From an uncultured Collinsella sp. (lineage in GTDB: Bacteria > Actinomycetota > Coriobacteriia > Coriobacteriales > Coriobacteriaceae), in assembly GCA_900548495.1 (NCBI GenBank), contig URKT01000032.1, positions 1-23,766 on the forward strand: a stretch of DNA of 23,766 nucleotides, written 5' to 3'. Below the pieces are notes generated by a model. It was not told the DNA's origin. It did not search any database and worked only from the letters and a program-made list of their open reading frames with translations. Position 1 is the first letter of the stretch. Each line of letters starts with the position of its first letter. The translations under genes and the position numbers were made by a program. Positions 7,761-15,812 of the stretch are shown here, piece after piece.

Positions 7761-7793
7761 GGGGCAAAGCCGACAGATGGCTTTGCCCCTTTT
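7761..7793 (+). terminator. Terminator of gldA
   Basis: GGGGCAAAGCC (7761-7771) pairs perfectly with GGCTTTGCCCC (7779-7789), loop 7 nt, followed by TTTT. It is a strong intrinsic terminator 19 bp after the gldA stop codon. Confidence 0.9.
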
Positions 7794-7797
7794 GCTA

Positions 7798-7828
7798 TGG
7801 TGCAAAGGGGTAAGGTTACTTTGCACCA
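7798..7828 (+). promoter_or_regulatory. Second hairpin, before the gldA paralogue
   Basis: TGGTGCAAAG (7798-7807) pairs perfectly over 10 bp with CTTTGCACCA (7819-7828), loop 11 nt. It starts 4 bp after the gldA terminator U-tract and ends 30 bp before the next start codon. It has no U-tract, so it is more likely an operator palindrome or a leader structure of the second glycerol dehydrogenase gene than a terminator. Confidence 0.55.
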
Positions 7829-7858
7829 ATCGTTGTTTGATGAAGGGCGGATTCTCGT

Positions 7859-8926
7859 ATGGCGCTTCCTATGGTTTACGGCGGTCCCGGCCGGTATGTT
7901 CAGGGGCCGGGCGAACTGTCGCGTCAAGGCAGGTATTTGTCATGGTTGGGCTGCGCTGCCTATGTCTTGTTTGACCAGGGCACAGAGGATCGGCTGTGCA
8001 AGCAGATCGTCGATGGATTTCTGGACGAAGATCTAAGCGAGCCGTTCTTTAAGATTTATGACGGTCCGTGTACGGAAGAGGCCGTTGTCGAAATGGCTAA
8101 GGAAGCCCAGGCCGAGTATTGCGACATGGTGGTGGGTATTGGCGGCGGCAAGATGCTCGATATCGCCAAGGCCGTTGCGTTTTATGCCGAGTTGCCGTTG
8201 TGCGTATGCCCCACGGCGGCCTCAATGGACGGTCCGTGCAGCGCGATTTCGGTGCTGTATCACGAGGATGGGTCGTTCGACCGCTACCTGATGCTCGAGA
8301 AGAATCCAGACCTGGTCGTGGTCGATACCAACGTGGTCGCGGCGGCCCCACTCCGTATGACGGTCGCTGGTATGGGCGATGCGCTGGCAACGTATTTTGA
8401 GGCGCGTTCGTGCGCCGCGGCGCACGGCGCCAACGAGCACGGTGGCGCGCCGGGACACTTGGCCTTGGTTGCGGCTCGTGCCTGCTATGACACACTCATG
8501 GAGTGCGGCGTCGCTGCCAAGCGCGATCTCAAAAAGGGCCGTACATCGCCGGCAGTTGAGCGCCTGATCGAGTGCAATATTCTGCTCTCGGGTGTTGGCT
8601 TTGAGAGCGGTGGCTTGGCGTTGGCGCATGCCATCGCCAACGGGTTGACGATTCTGCCCGAGTGCAAGGCAATGCATGGCGAGGCCGTGGCATTTGGCCT
8701 GGTGGTGCAGCTGCGCCTGGAGCGTGCACCCGAGCTTGATCAGGTGCTCGAGTTTTGCCAGCGCGTTGGTCTGCCGACGACGCTCGAGGAGCTGGGCCTT
8801 GGCGAGATTTCCGATGCCGATCTGCAGAGTGTTGCAAATGCGGTCTTTAGAAATGAGCGTAATATGGCCAACGAGCAGGCAAAGGTGACCAAACAAAAGC
8901 TCGTGCAGTTCATGTGCGAGGCATAG
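7859..8926 (+). CDS. Glycerol dehydrogenase paralogue (GldA family)
   Basis: A 355-residue protein clearly paralogous to the preceding GldA. It has the NAD loop GIGGGKMLDIAKAVA (93-107), ASMDGPCSAISVLY (121-134) in place of ASTDAPCSALSVLY, and the metal ligands Asp174 (GMGDALATYFEA), His257 (LALAHAIANGLT) and His273 (MHGEAVAFG). All catalytic positions are kept, so it should be active. Differences in the substrate loop and an altered N-terminal region (QGRYLSWLGCAAYVLFDQG) suggest another polyol or hydroxyketone substrate. It starts at ATG 7859 with only a weak GAAGGGCGG upstream. Its codon use is less biased than that of gldA, so it is probably expressed at a lower level. It probably arose by an old tandem duplication. 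Confidence 0.85.
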   Translation: MALPMVYGGPGRYVQGPGELSRQGRYLSWLGCAAYVLFDQGTEDRLCKQIVDGFLDEDLSEPFFKIYDGPCTEEAVVEMAKEAQAEYCDMVVGIGGGKMLDIAKAVAFYAELPLCVCPTAASMDGPCSAISVLYHEDGSFDRYLMLEKNPDLVVVDTNVVAAAPLRMTVAGMGDALATYFEARSCAAAHGANEHGGAPGHLALVAARACYDTLMECGVAAKRDLKKGRTSPAVERLIECNILLSGVGFESGGLALAHAIANGLTILPECKAMHGEAVAFGLVVQLRLERAPELDQVLEFCQRVGLPTTLEELGLGEISDADLQSVANAVFRNERNMANEQAKVTKQKLVQFMCEA

Positions 8927-9077
8927 CTTGGCACTTGATTGACCTTGTGCAATCGAGGCGGCGATGGGCCATGGGCTATTTGCCGCAAAGATGCGCCGCG
9001 TGTAATTTGCCCGAGGCGTGGGCCGATGGCGTATCATTATCTCTTGCTTGTTTGCACTGCTCAGGGAGGGGCCGCGC

Positions 9078-10331
9078 ATGGCGCAGGAACACGATCTGTT
9101 TGATGACATTATCGAGATCAGCAAGGGTTTCGACTTTCTTAAAAACCCGCTTGGCGGTGTGACCGATGCACTCGATCCGTCGGCACCGCAGTGGAATCCT
9201 GCCGACTACAAGGAGCGTCCGCGCGGTAACACCATTCCGTGCCTGACCTGCAAAAACGAAAAGAGCGGCTGCACCGCGTGCATGGACGTGTGCCCGGTCA
9301 ACGCTATCGAGGTCGAGGAAGACTCCATCGAGATCCTCGACTCCTGTCGCAAGTGCGGCCTGTGCGTCGCTGCCTGTCCGACCGAGGCGATCATCTCGCC
9401 GCGCCTGGCGCCCAAAAACCTGTATGACGATATCGTCTCTGCTGCTACGAGCCACGAGACCGCCTACGTCACCTGCACGCGCGCCCTCAAGCGCATGCCG
9501 CGCGAAAACGAGGTCGTCGTTGCCTGCGTGGGCGATATTACGGCCGAGACCTGGTTCTCGGTACTGGCGGACTATCCCAACGTGAGTGTGTACCTGCCGT
9601 TGGGTGTGTGCGACAAATGCCGCAACACCGGCGGTGAGGACATTCTGGGCGAGGCGATTGCGAAGGCCGAGGAGTGGTCTGGCACGGGTATGGGCTTGGA
9701 GGTCGACCCCAAGAGCCTCAAGTGCCATAAGCTTCGCGAGTACGAACGCAAGGAGTACATGGAAAAGATTGCCCGCACCACGGGCCTGACGGTGACCAAA
9801 CTCAATCCGGCGACGGCGGCGCTGGCCTCGGTGACGCAAAAGCTCAAGGCCCATCGCCATCAGATTACCCAGCTGGAGCGCACGCTCAACACCATGTGCG
9901 GCACCACGACGACTAAGCGTCGCCGTTCGCTCACGCACGGGCGCCAACTGGTGCTCTCAACGTTGCAAAACCACCCCGAGCTTGCCCAGAACATGCAGGT
10001 GAGCACGCCGGAGTGCGATTTTGACAAGTGTACGTCGTGCGGCGAGTGCGTCAATGTATGCCCCACGTTCGCCTGCGATTTGGTGGGAAGCGGCCGCTTT
10101 GCGTTGGAGTCGACGTATTGCTTGGGCTGCGGTGCCTGCGTCAAGGTGTGCCCCGAGCATGCGCTCAAGTTGGTTGAGCATGACGCGTCCAATCTGGTCG
10201 TTGTCGACCCCGAGGCCGAGGAAAAGGCCGCTCAGAAGGCCAAGGCCCACGAAGAGGCCCAGAAGGCCAAGGCCGAGGCAAAGGCCAAGCTTGACAAGAT
10301 GCTCGACCAGGTGGAGAAGCTCGCGGACTAG
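9078..10331 (+). CDS. 4Fe-4S protein with four cluster motifs
   Basis: A 417-residue cytoplasmic iron-sulfur protein. Two N-terminal cluster motifs are visible: an atypical one with C55, C58, C65, C68 and C72 (CxxC-x6-CxxC-x3-CP), then a classical C90, C93, C96, C100. Two classical motifs lie near the C-terminus (C318, C321, C324, C328 and C348, C351, C354, C358). The roughly 210-residue middle carries further cysteines (133, 150, 178, 181, 216) including GVCDKCR. The last 40 residues are an Ala/Lys/Glu-rich coiled coil. There is no signal peptide or membrane segment. The ATG at 9078 follows GGGAGGGG by about 7 bp; the longer frame start at 9018 lacks this. It probably transfers electrons, possibly for the fermentative dehydrogenases upstream, but no partner enzyme is adjacent. 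I do not recognise a named family. Confidence 0.82.
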   Translation: MAQEHDLFDDIIEISKGFDFLKNPLGGVTDALDPSAPQWNPADYKERPRGNTIPCLTCKNEKSGCTACMDVCPVNAIEVEEDSIEILDSCRKCGLCVAACPTEAIISPRLAPKNLYDDIVSAATSHETAYVTCTRALKRMPRENEVVVACVGDITAETWFSVLADYPNVSVYLPLGVCDKCRNTGGEDILGEAIAKAEEWSGTGMGLEVDPKSLKCHKLREYERKEYMEKIARTTGLTVTKLNPATAALASVTQKLKAHRHQITQLERTLNTMCGTTTTKRRRSLTHGRQLVLSTLQNHPELAQNMQVSTPECDFDKCTSCGECVNVCPTFACDLVGSGRFALESTYCLGCGACVKVCPEHALKLVEHDASNLVVVDPEAEEKAAQKAKAHEEAQKAKAEAKAKLDKMLDQVEKLAD

Positions 10332-10358
10332 TCAGCGAGCTCTATCTCTGCTTCATTT

Positions 10359-10402
10359 GCGCCGCCGCGGTGTCCGGATTCGCCCGGATGCTGCGGCGGC
10401 GC
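10359..10402 (+). terminator. Long GC hairpin between the 4Fe-4S gene and ychF
   Basis: GCGCCGCCGC (10359-10368) pairs perfectly with GCGGCGGCGC (10393-10402); inside it TCCGG and CCGGA pair again. It lies 27 bp after the upstream stop codon. What follows is TATACTTATACG rather than a U-tract. It may be a Rho-type or attenuating hairpin, and TATACT (10403-10408) may be the -10 of ychF, though no good -35 is seen. Confidence 0.5.
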
Positions 10403-10445
10403 TATACTTATACGGTTTGAAGTACCTGTACCAAAAGGAGCTGTC

Positions 10446-11522
10446 GTGTCCCTTTCCATCGGTATCGTGGGCCTGCCCAACGTGGGCAAGTCGACGCTGT
10501 TCACCGCGCTTACCAAAAAGACCGGCCTTGCCGCCAACTACCCGTTTGCCACGATCGACCCCAACGTGGGTATCGTCGACGTGCCCGATAGCCGCTTGCA
10601 AAAGCTTGCCGACATCGTTAACCCGGGCCGCATTGTGCCGGCGACGGTCGAGTTCGTCGACATCGCAGGTCTGGTGAAGGGCGCTAACGAGGGCGAGGGT
10701 CTGGGCAACCAGTTCCTGGCAAACATCCGCGAGACCGATGCCATCTGCGAGGTCGTGCGCTACTTTAAGGACCCCAACGTCATGCGTGAGGTGGGCCGCA
10801 CGGGCGAGTTCGTCGATCCCGCCGGCGATGCCGACACCATCATGACCGAGCTCATCCTGGCCGACATGGGCACGCTCGAGAAGCAGCTGCCCAAGCTCGA
10901 GAAGGAGGCCAAGCGCGACAAGGAGCTCATGCCCAAGTTCGAGGTCGCTAAGCGCCTGCTTGCCTGGCTCAACGAGGGCAAGCGCGCCGCATCCATGGAG
11001 ATGACCGATGAGGAGCGTGCCGCCGCCAAGGGCCTGTTCCTGCTCACCATGAAGCCCATCCTGTATGTGGCCAACGTGGACGAGGATATGCTCAACGACG
11101 ATCTGGCGCCCATCGATGGTGTCAAGCCGCTGCCCATCTGCGCCAAGATCGAGGCCGAGCTTTCCGAGCTCGATCCCGAGGACGCTGCCGACTACCTGGA
11201 GAGCCTGGGCCTGGAGCAGCCCGGTCTGGACGTGCTCGCGCAGGCGGCCTATAAGCTGCTCGGCCTGCAGTCGTTCTTTACGGCCGGCGAGATGGAGGTC
11301 AAGGCCTGGACGGTTCGTCAGGGCGCGACCGCCCCGCAGGCCGCCGGCGTCATCCATACCGACTTTGAGCGCGGCTTTATTAAGGCCGAGGTCATTGGCT
11401 ACGACGACTACATCGAGCTCGGCGGCGAGCAGGGCGCCAAGGCCGCCGGCAAGCTGCGTATTGAGGGCAAGGACTATGTCATGGCCGATGGCGACGTCGT
11501 GCACTTCCGCTTTAACGTGTAA
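10446..11522 (+). CDS. ychF: Redox-regulated ribosome-binding ATPase YchF (OBG family)
   Basis: A 358-residue translation-associated P-loop NTPase that binds the ribosome and prefers ATP. The G1 motif is GLPNVGKST (9-17), the G3 motif is DIAGLVKGA (72-80), and the specificity motif is NVDE (210-213) instead of the GTPase NKxD, the hallmark of YchF. A helical insertion covers about 140-195, and a C-terminal TGS-like domain runs from about 276 to 358 (DFERGFIKAEVIGYDDYIEL). The length equals the family norm (E. coli 363). The start is GTG at 10446, with AGGAG 5 bp upstream. The gene is a conserved housekeeping gene. The following DUF1648 gene starts 11 bp downstream and is probably co-transcribed. 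Confidence 0.96.
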   Translation: MSLSIGIVGLPNVGKSTLFTALTKKTGLAANYPFATIDPNVGIVDVPDSRLQKLADIVNPGRIVPATVEFVDIAGLVKGANEGEGLGNQFLANIRETDAICEVVRYFKDPNVMREVGRTGEFVDPAGDADTIMTELILADMGTLEKQLPKLEKEAKRDKELMPKFEVAKRLLAWLNEGKRAASMEMTDEERAAAKGLFLLTMKPILYVANVDEDMLNDDLAPIDGVKPLPICAKIEAELSELDPEDAADYLESLGLEQPGLDVLAQAAYKLLGLQSFFTAGEMEVKAWTVRQGATAPQAAGVIHTDFERGFIKAEVIGYDDYIELGGEQGAKAAGKLRIEGKDYVMADGDVVHFRFNV

Positions 11523-11533
11523 GGGCGACGCGC

Positions 11534-11917
11534 ATGTTCAAATACGGCAAAAAAGCTGGCTACATGGGTATCGCGCTGCTCGTGTTTGCGGTGATTCCGC
11601 TGGTGGTTGCAGCGTTTGTTATCCCCAACATTGGTCCCGAGGTGGCAACAAAGTTTAACGCAGCAGGCGAGGTGACGCGTTGGGGCAAGAGCTACGAGCT
11701 GCTGGCGCTGCCGGTGCTCAACCTGCTGCTCGGCGTGGCGACGTATTTTACCGCCGGTCGTCAAGCAAAGAACAATGATGACTCCGCCGCCATGGCGCGC
11801 ATCGTGTGCGAGCGCTACCTGCGCAACGGTTGCATCACGGGTGTGTTCCTCAACGTGATCAACGTTTACTTTATGTACTCGGCGATTACCGGAACGGGCT
11901 TTGGCTTTGGTTTCTAG
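11534..11917 (+). CDS. DUF1648 (SdpI-like) membrane protein
   Basis: A 127-residue integral membrane protein. Three hydrophobic segments are visible at about 12-31 (GIALLVFAVIPLVVAAFVIP), 56-75 (LLALPVLNLLLGVATYFTAG) and 99-117 (CITGVFLNVINVYFMYSAI). Between the first two lies KFNAAGEVTRWG, the signature of DUF1648, the domain seen in SdpI-type immunity and signalling proteins. It ends in a Gly/Phe repeat (GTGFGFGF). It starts 11 bp after ychF, with AAGGGCG as ribosome site, so it is likely in the same transcript. Its role is unknown. It converges on the HAD-like gene with 9 bp between stop codons and no terminator visible. Confidence 0.78.
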   Translation: MFKYGKKAGYMGIALLVFAVIPLVVAAFVIPNIGPEVATKFNAAGEVTRWGKSYELLALPVLNLLLGVATYFTAGRQAKNNDDSAAMARIVCERYLRNGCITGVFLNVINVYFMYSAITGTGFGFGF

Positions 11918-11926
11918 CTTGTCCTT

Positions 11927-12316
11927 CTAGGCAACGAGCCTGCACGCATATTCAATGGCTGCTGCGAGGCCGCCGCTCGACCGTGGTTGAAAGACTACAT
12001 CGGCGGCGGCCTCGTTTTCGTATCCGGCGCCGCGAAGGGCGAGTGCTATGCCGGCTTCTAAAAGGAGCGGCAGGCCGCGTTGGCTGGTTGCGATTACGGC
12101 AACCTGATTGAGCGAGCAGCCGTGCGTTTGGCATTGAATGGCAAGTTCACCTTGCGCCGGGCAAGGGGCCAGAACGGCGGCGACGCGACTTGATAGCAAT
12201 GCAAATGCTGTGCGCTCATCGGGCGAAAGGCATTCAGCTTCAACGACGACGAGCTTGGGCGGCGCGCTGTTTGTGCGAAGCGTGGCTCGGTACATGCGGA
12301 CCGAAGAACCCGACAT
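11927..12316 (-). CDS. Short HAD-like protein lacking catalytic residues
   Basis: A 129-residue protein whose second half (about 56-127) resembles the C-terminus of Cof-type HAD phosphatases. GELAIQCQTHGCSLNQVAVI, then LLLEAGIALALRGAGYENEA and AAADVVFQPRSSGGLAAAIE, follow the family layout. The motif that normally reads GDGxND is ATSQRGLP here (76-83), and no DxD nucleophile motif is present, so it should not be a phosphatase. It may be a decayed fragment or a small regulatory relative. The ATG at 12316 is chosen because AGGAG lies 6 bp upstream; a longer start at 12340 would run into the palindrome. It diverges from the XRE gene across that palindrome. The similarity is judged by eye. Confidence 0.55.
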   Translation of the reverse strand: MSGSSVRMYRATLRTNSAPPKLVVVEAECLSPDERTAFALLSSRVAAVLAPCPAQGELAIQCQTHGCSLNQVAVIATSQRGLPLLLEAGIALALRGAGYENEAAADVVFQPRSSGGLAAAIEYACRLVA

Positions 12317-12338
12317 AGAAAACTCCTGTGTATTCGGC

Positions 12339-12364
12339 AAAACGTAAACTATAGTTTACGTTTT
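12339..12364. promoter_or_regulatory. 26-bp perfect palindrome between divergent genes
   Basis: Bases 12339-12351 (AAAACGTAAACTA) are the exact reverse complement of 12352-12364. The centre yields TATAGT on both strands, a plausible -10 for each divergent gene. Its position 23 bp from the HAD-like start and 29 bp from the XRE start fits an operator for the adjacent XRE regulator. The following TTTTT could also make it terminator-like on the plus strand, but no plus-strand gene ends there. Confidence 0.7.
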
Positions 12365-12392
12365 TGTTTTGCTCCATTTCAAACTCGGCTGC

Positions 12393-12611
12393 ATGGACGA
12401 ACGTGCGAAACAGATTCTTGGCAGGCGGGTCGAAGAGACACGCAGGGACCTTGGTATCTCCAAGGTTGATTTTTGTGTGGCGGCAGGAATCAGCCGACCC
12501 TACCTCGACCGAATCGAAGATGGGACGGCAAATTTCACGCTCAAGGTTCTATTTAAGATCGCACCCGCACTCGGCATGACGGTGTCAGAGCTTCTCGAGG
12601 GTATCGAATAG
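12393..12611 (+). CDS. XRE-family HTH transcriptional regulator (small)
   Basis: A 72-residue protein that is almost entirely one Cro/CI-type helix-turn-helix domain (RRVEETRRDLGISKVDFCVA, then GISRPYLDRIEDGTANFTLK). It should bind DNA as a dimer and has no sensor domain. The ATG at 12393 is preferred but lacks a clear ribosome site; an in-frame TTG at 12369 would give 80 residues. The 26-bp palindrome directly upstream is the obvious candidate operator for autoregulation and control of the divergent HAD-like gene. Confidence 0.8.
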   Translation: MDERAKQILGRRVEETRRDLGISKVDFCVAAGISRPYLDRIEDGTANFTLKVLFKIAPALGMTVSELLEGIE

Positions 12612-12646
12612 GGCGTTCCTCGCTGCTAATTGACGCTCTTTGGGCG

Positions 12647-12893
12647 GGTCCCCCTGGTTTCGATGTGCAAAATCGCGAGTATTCAGCACTTGTTCAGCCG
12701 TAGATGGTAGCTCGAGCGGCTGGCTTTGCCTTTTTGACAGTAGTTAATCCACACGCTTAATAAAAATGTGGAATAAATATTTACTAGACGGCCTCTTCGC
12801 CCTAATAGTTCGTCTAACAATCGGCCGATTCTATGTCTCCGGCGGAGAAATTGCAGAATACTCCGATTTTTGCACGGCCCGAGGGGGACCACC
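12647..12893. repeat. Pair of imperfect inverted 42-bp repeats in a gene-free gap
   Basis: The stretch 12612-12932 has no gene. The left copy, 12647-12688, contains GGTCCCCCT, then GTGCAAAATCGCGAGTATTC and AGCA. The right copy on the minus strand, 12893-12852, contains GGTCCCCCT, then GTGCAAAAATCGGAGTATTC and TGCA. The two 3' halves differ by two single-base shifts. They flank 163 bp that include an AT-rich patch (about 12760-12785). No transposase is present. They could be the ends of a MITE-like element or two copies of a dispersed intergenic repeat. The right copy followed by ATTTTTG could also fold weakly (CGGAG/CTCCG). Confidence 0.65.
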
Positions 12894-12932
12894 TGTCGTT
12901 TGAGGCTGCGATAAGTGGAACTGCCTTAGGGA

Positions 12933-13946
12933 TTACGCCATCGGGATGCGGTCGTGGTTGACTTGGCTGTAGAACAGGCGCTGGATCTCGGCCGCATCGC
13001 GTGACTGGCCGAGTGCCCACATGGTCTTGGCCACGAGCGTCTCGGTGGTCATGTCGTCGCCGCGCAGAATGCCCGGATGATTGGCGTAAGCACGGCCGAC
13101 CTCATAAATGCCCAGATCGAGGCCCTCTTCGGGGACCTGCGTGGTCATAACGACGGTGCGACCCGAATCGACCCAGCGGAAAATTGCCTCTTGGAACGAC
13201 TCGCCCGACTCGCCAAACTCGGGAATACCGCCAATGCCAAAGGTCTCCAGAATCACGGCGTCGTAGCTATCGGCAAGGGCGTCGAGGATGCCCGGGTTTA
13301 CGCCGGGCGTAAGCTTGAGTACAAATACGCGCGGGTCGATGCTGTCGTAGAAACGCACCGGGTTTTCGCCCTGATGAGTGCCGTGGAGCCCGTTGCGCAC
13401 AATGCGGTCGTTGCGGATGTAGGCAATGGGCGGATAGTTGACGCTAATGAACGCGTTAAAGCTCATGGTGCGCTGCTTGCGGGCGCGCGTGCCGGCAATG
13501 GCGACGCCGCCAAACACGATCGACACATCGTGCGAATGCTCGTCGAGCGCATAGAGCAGGCTCTGGTACAGATTAAGTTTGGCATCAGTAAAAGGGTTGC
13601 CCATGGGCTTTTGCGAGCCGGTGAGCACGATGGGTTTGGGGCTGTCCTGAATCAGATAGGAAAGTGCTGCTGCGGTGTAGCTCATAGTGTCCGTGCCGTG
13701 TAGGATCACAAAGCCGTCGTGATCGGCATAGCCTTCGACGATGACATCGCGGATGCGCATCCAGTCGCTCGGGCGCATATTGGTGCTGTCGATGTTCATG
13801 GGCTGCACGACGTCGAGCTCGCAGAGCCCCGAGATCTCGGGGACGCTCTGGGCGAGCTCCTCACCGGTCAGGGCGGGGGAGAGGCCGTTGCCGTCCTCGG
13901 TCGATGCGATGGTGCCGCCCGTGGCGATGAGAAGGATGCGCTTCAT
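12933..13946 (-). CDS. L-asparaginase, type I (cytoplasmic)
   Basis: A 337-residue enzyme hydrolysing L-asparagine to aspartate and ammonia. The family residues are all visible: Thr12 in ATGGTIAS (8-15), Thr85-Asp86 in ILHGTDTM (81-88), and Lys157 in ARKQRT (155-160). GSQKPMGNPF (110-119) is typical of the type I (AnsA) group. There is no signal peptide, so it is cytoplasmic, as expected for the low-affinity type I form (AnsA of E. coli is 338 residues). The ATG at 13946 is preceded by AGGAAT. It is a single-gene unit on the minus strand, divergent from guaA. No clear terminator was seen beyond its stop. Confidence 0.93.
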   Translation of the reverse strand: MKRILLIATGGTIASTEDGNGLSPALTGEELAQSVPEISGLCELDVVQPMNIDSTNMRPSDWMRIRDVIVEGYADHDGFVILHGTDTMSYTAAALSYLIQDSPKPIVLTGSQKPMGNPFTDAKLNLYQSLLYALDEHSHDVSIVFGGVAIAGTRARKQRTMSFNAFISVNYPPIAYIRNDRIVRNGLHGTHQGENPVRFYDSIDPRVFVLKLTPGVNPGILDALADSYDAVILETFGIGGIPEFGESGESFQEAIFRWVDSGRTVVMTTQVPEEGLDLGIYEVGRAYANHPGILRGDDMTTETLVAKTMWALGQSRDAAEIQRLFYSQVNHDRIPMA

Positions 13947-14213
13947 GCTGGTATTCCTATCGTATTTGCCGCCGCAGGGGCGGAATCGTTCGGCAGTATT
14001 GTGGCACAGGGCGGTGAATGTTCAAACGTATTACATCATCTGCAACGTTTGGTAACACTTCAATTGCCGTCAAATAGGGGGCCAGGTCGTGCGTTTGCCG
14101 TGCGCTGATGGCTGTGAGCGACGAGAAACCCCATATAACGTGTACACTATGGAAGTTATTCTCGTTCATTCATGCGGGTGGGCACCGGCTCCCCGCCAAC
14201 AAGAGGGGGAACC

Positions 14214-15812
14214 ATGGATCAAAAGGCTTCCGCAAAGGTCCTCGTACTCGACTTTGGTGCGCAGTACGGTCAGCTCATTGCCCGTCGCGTCCGCGACCTC
14301 AACGTGTATTCCGAGATTGTCCCCTGCGACATCTCGGCTGACGAGATTCGCGAGATGAACGCCTCTGCGCTCATCCTTTCTGGCGGCCCGGCCTCCGTGT
14401 ACGCCGAGGACGCTCCGTCTATCGATCCTGCCATCTTTGACCTGGGCCTTCCCGTCCTGGGCTTCTGCTACGGCCATCAGATCACGGCCGTGACGCTCGG
14501 CGGCAAGGTCGGCCACTCCGAGGTGGGCGAGTACGGTCGCGCCACCATCACGCGCACGGCCGGCGCCAAGCTCTTTAACTCCACGCCCATGGAGCAGACT
14601 GTGTGGATGAGCCACCGCGACGCCGTGTCCGAGGTACCCGAGGGCTTTACCGTTACCGCCAGCACCGACGTGTGCCCGGTTGCCGCCATGGAGTGCGTCG
14701 AGCGCAAGATCTTCACCACGCAGTTCCACCCCGAGGTCAAGCACTCCGAGTATGGTCAGCAGCTGCTGAGCAACTTCCTGTTTGAGATCTGCGGCCTGGA
14801 GCCCAACTGGAGCATGGACAACTTGGTCGAGACCATGACGGCCGAGTTCCGCGAGAAGGTCGGCAACGACCGCGTGATTCTGGCCCTGTCCGGCGGCGTC
14901 GACTCCTCCGTCGTGGCCGCGCTGGGCGCCCGCGCCGTGGGCAAGCAGATGACGTGCGTGTTCATCAACCACGGCCTGCTGCGTAAGGGCGAGCCCGAGC
15001 AGGTGGAGGAGGTCTTCACCAAGCAGTTTGACGTCGACTTTATTCACGTCCACGCCGAGGACCGTTATGCCGAGCTTCTGGCCGGCGTGACCGAGCCCGA
15101 GGAGAAGCGCCGCATCATCGGTACGCAGTTCTGGAAAGAGTTCTTCGCCGTGGCGCAGCAGCTCGAGACCGATGGCAAGCCGGTCAAGTACCTGGCTCAG
15201 GGCACCATCTACCCCGACATCATCGAGTCCGGCGCTCGCAAGACGGGCGGCAAGACGGCCACCATCAAGAGCCATCACAATCTGATCCCGTTCCCCGAGG
15301 GCGTGCACTTCGACCTTATCGAGCCGCTCGATCACTTCTTTAAGGACGAGGTCCGCGCGCTTGGTCTGGCGCTGGGCCTGCCGGGTCACATCGTGTTTCG
15401 CCAGCCTTTCCCGGGCCCGGGTCTGGCCATCCGCATCATCGGTGCGGTCGACAAGGAGAAGCTCGAGATCCTCAAGAACGCCGACGCCATCGTGCGCGAG
15501 GAGCTCGACGCCTACAATCAGCGTCTGTTTGAGCAGACCGGCGAGCGCAACTCCGAGCACAGCTGCTGGCAGTACTTTGCGGTTTTGCCCGACATTAAGT
15601 CCGTCGGCGTTATGGGCGACGAGCGCACCTATCAGCGCCCGATCATCCTGCGTGCCGTCGAGTCCAGCGATGCCATGACCGCCGACTGGGCCAAACTGCC
15701 CTACGACGTGCTGGCCCGCATCTCCGGCCGCATCGTTGCCGAGGTTCCCGGCGCCAACCGCGTGTGCTACGACATCACGTCCAAGCCGCCCGCGACCATC
15801 GAGTGGGAGTAG
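14214..15812 (+). CDS. guaA: GMP synthase (glutamine-hydrolysing)
   Basis: A 532-residue enzyme converting XMP, glutamine and ATP to GMP. The N-terminal class I glutaminase has Cys85 (GFCYGHQ), His172 and Glu174 (QFHPEVKHSEYG). The ATP-pyrophosphatase has SGGVDSS (226-232). The C-terminal dimerisation domain ends in the invariant TIEWE. GFCYGHQ replaces the more usual GxCYGMQ, but the nucleophile is kept. The ATG at 14214 follows GAGGGGG; a longer start at 14172 lacks one. About 270 bp separate it from asparaginase; these hold an inverted repeat CAAACGT (14023-14029)/ACGTTTG (14045-14051) and TACACT (14143-14148) as a weak -10. The last 12 bases (GAGTGGGAGTAG) resemble the GGGAGTAA sites downstream, fitting use of the guaA 3' end as an integration site. 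Confidence 0.97.
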   Translation: MDQKASAKVLVLDFGAQYGQLIARRVRDLNVYSEIVPCDISADEIREMNASALILSGGPASVYAEDAPSIDPAIFDLGLPVLGFCYGHQITAVTLGGKVGHSEVGEYGRATITRTAGAKLFNSTPMEQTVWMSHRDAVSEVPEGFTVTASTDVCPVAAMECVERKIFTTQFHPEVKHSEYGQQLLSNFLFEICGLEPNWSMDNLVETMTAEFREKVGNDRVILALSGGVDSSVVAALGARAVGKQMTCVFINHGLLRKGEPEQVEEVFTKQFDVDFIHVHAEDRYAELLAGVTEPEEKRRIIGTQFWKEFFAVAQQLETDGKPVKYLAQGTIYPDIIESGARKTGGKTATIKSHHNLIPFPEGVHFDLIEPLDHFFKDEVRALGLALGLPGHIVFRQPFPGPGLAIRIIGAVDKEKLEILKNADAIVREELDAYNQRLFEQTGERNSEHSCWQYFAVLPDIKSVGVMGDERTYQRPIILRAVESSDAMTADWAKLPYDVLARISGRIVAEVPGANRVCYDITSKPPATIEWE

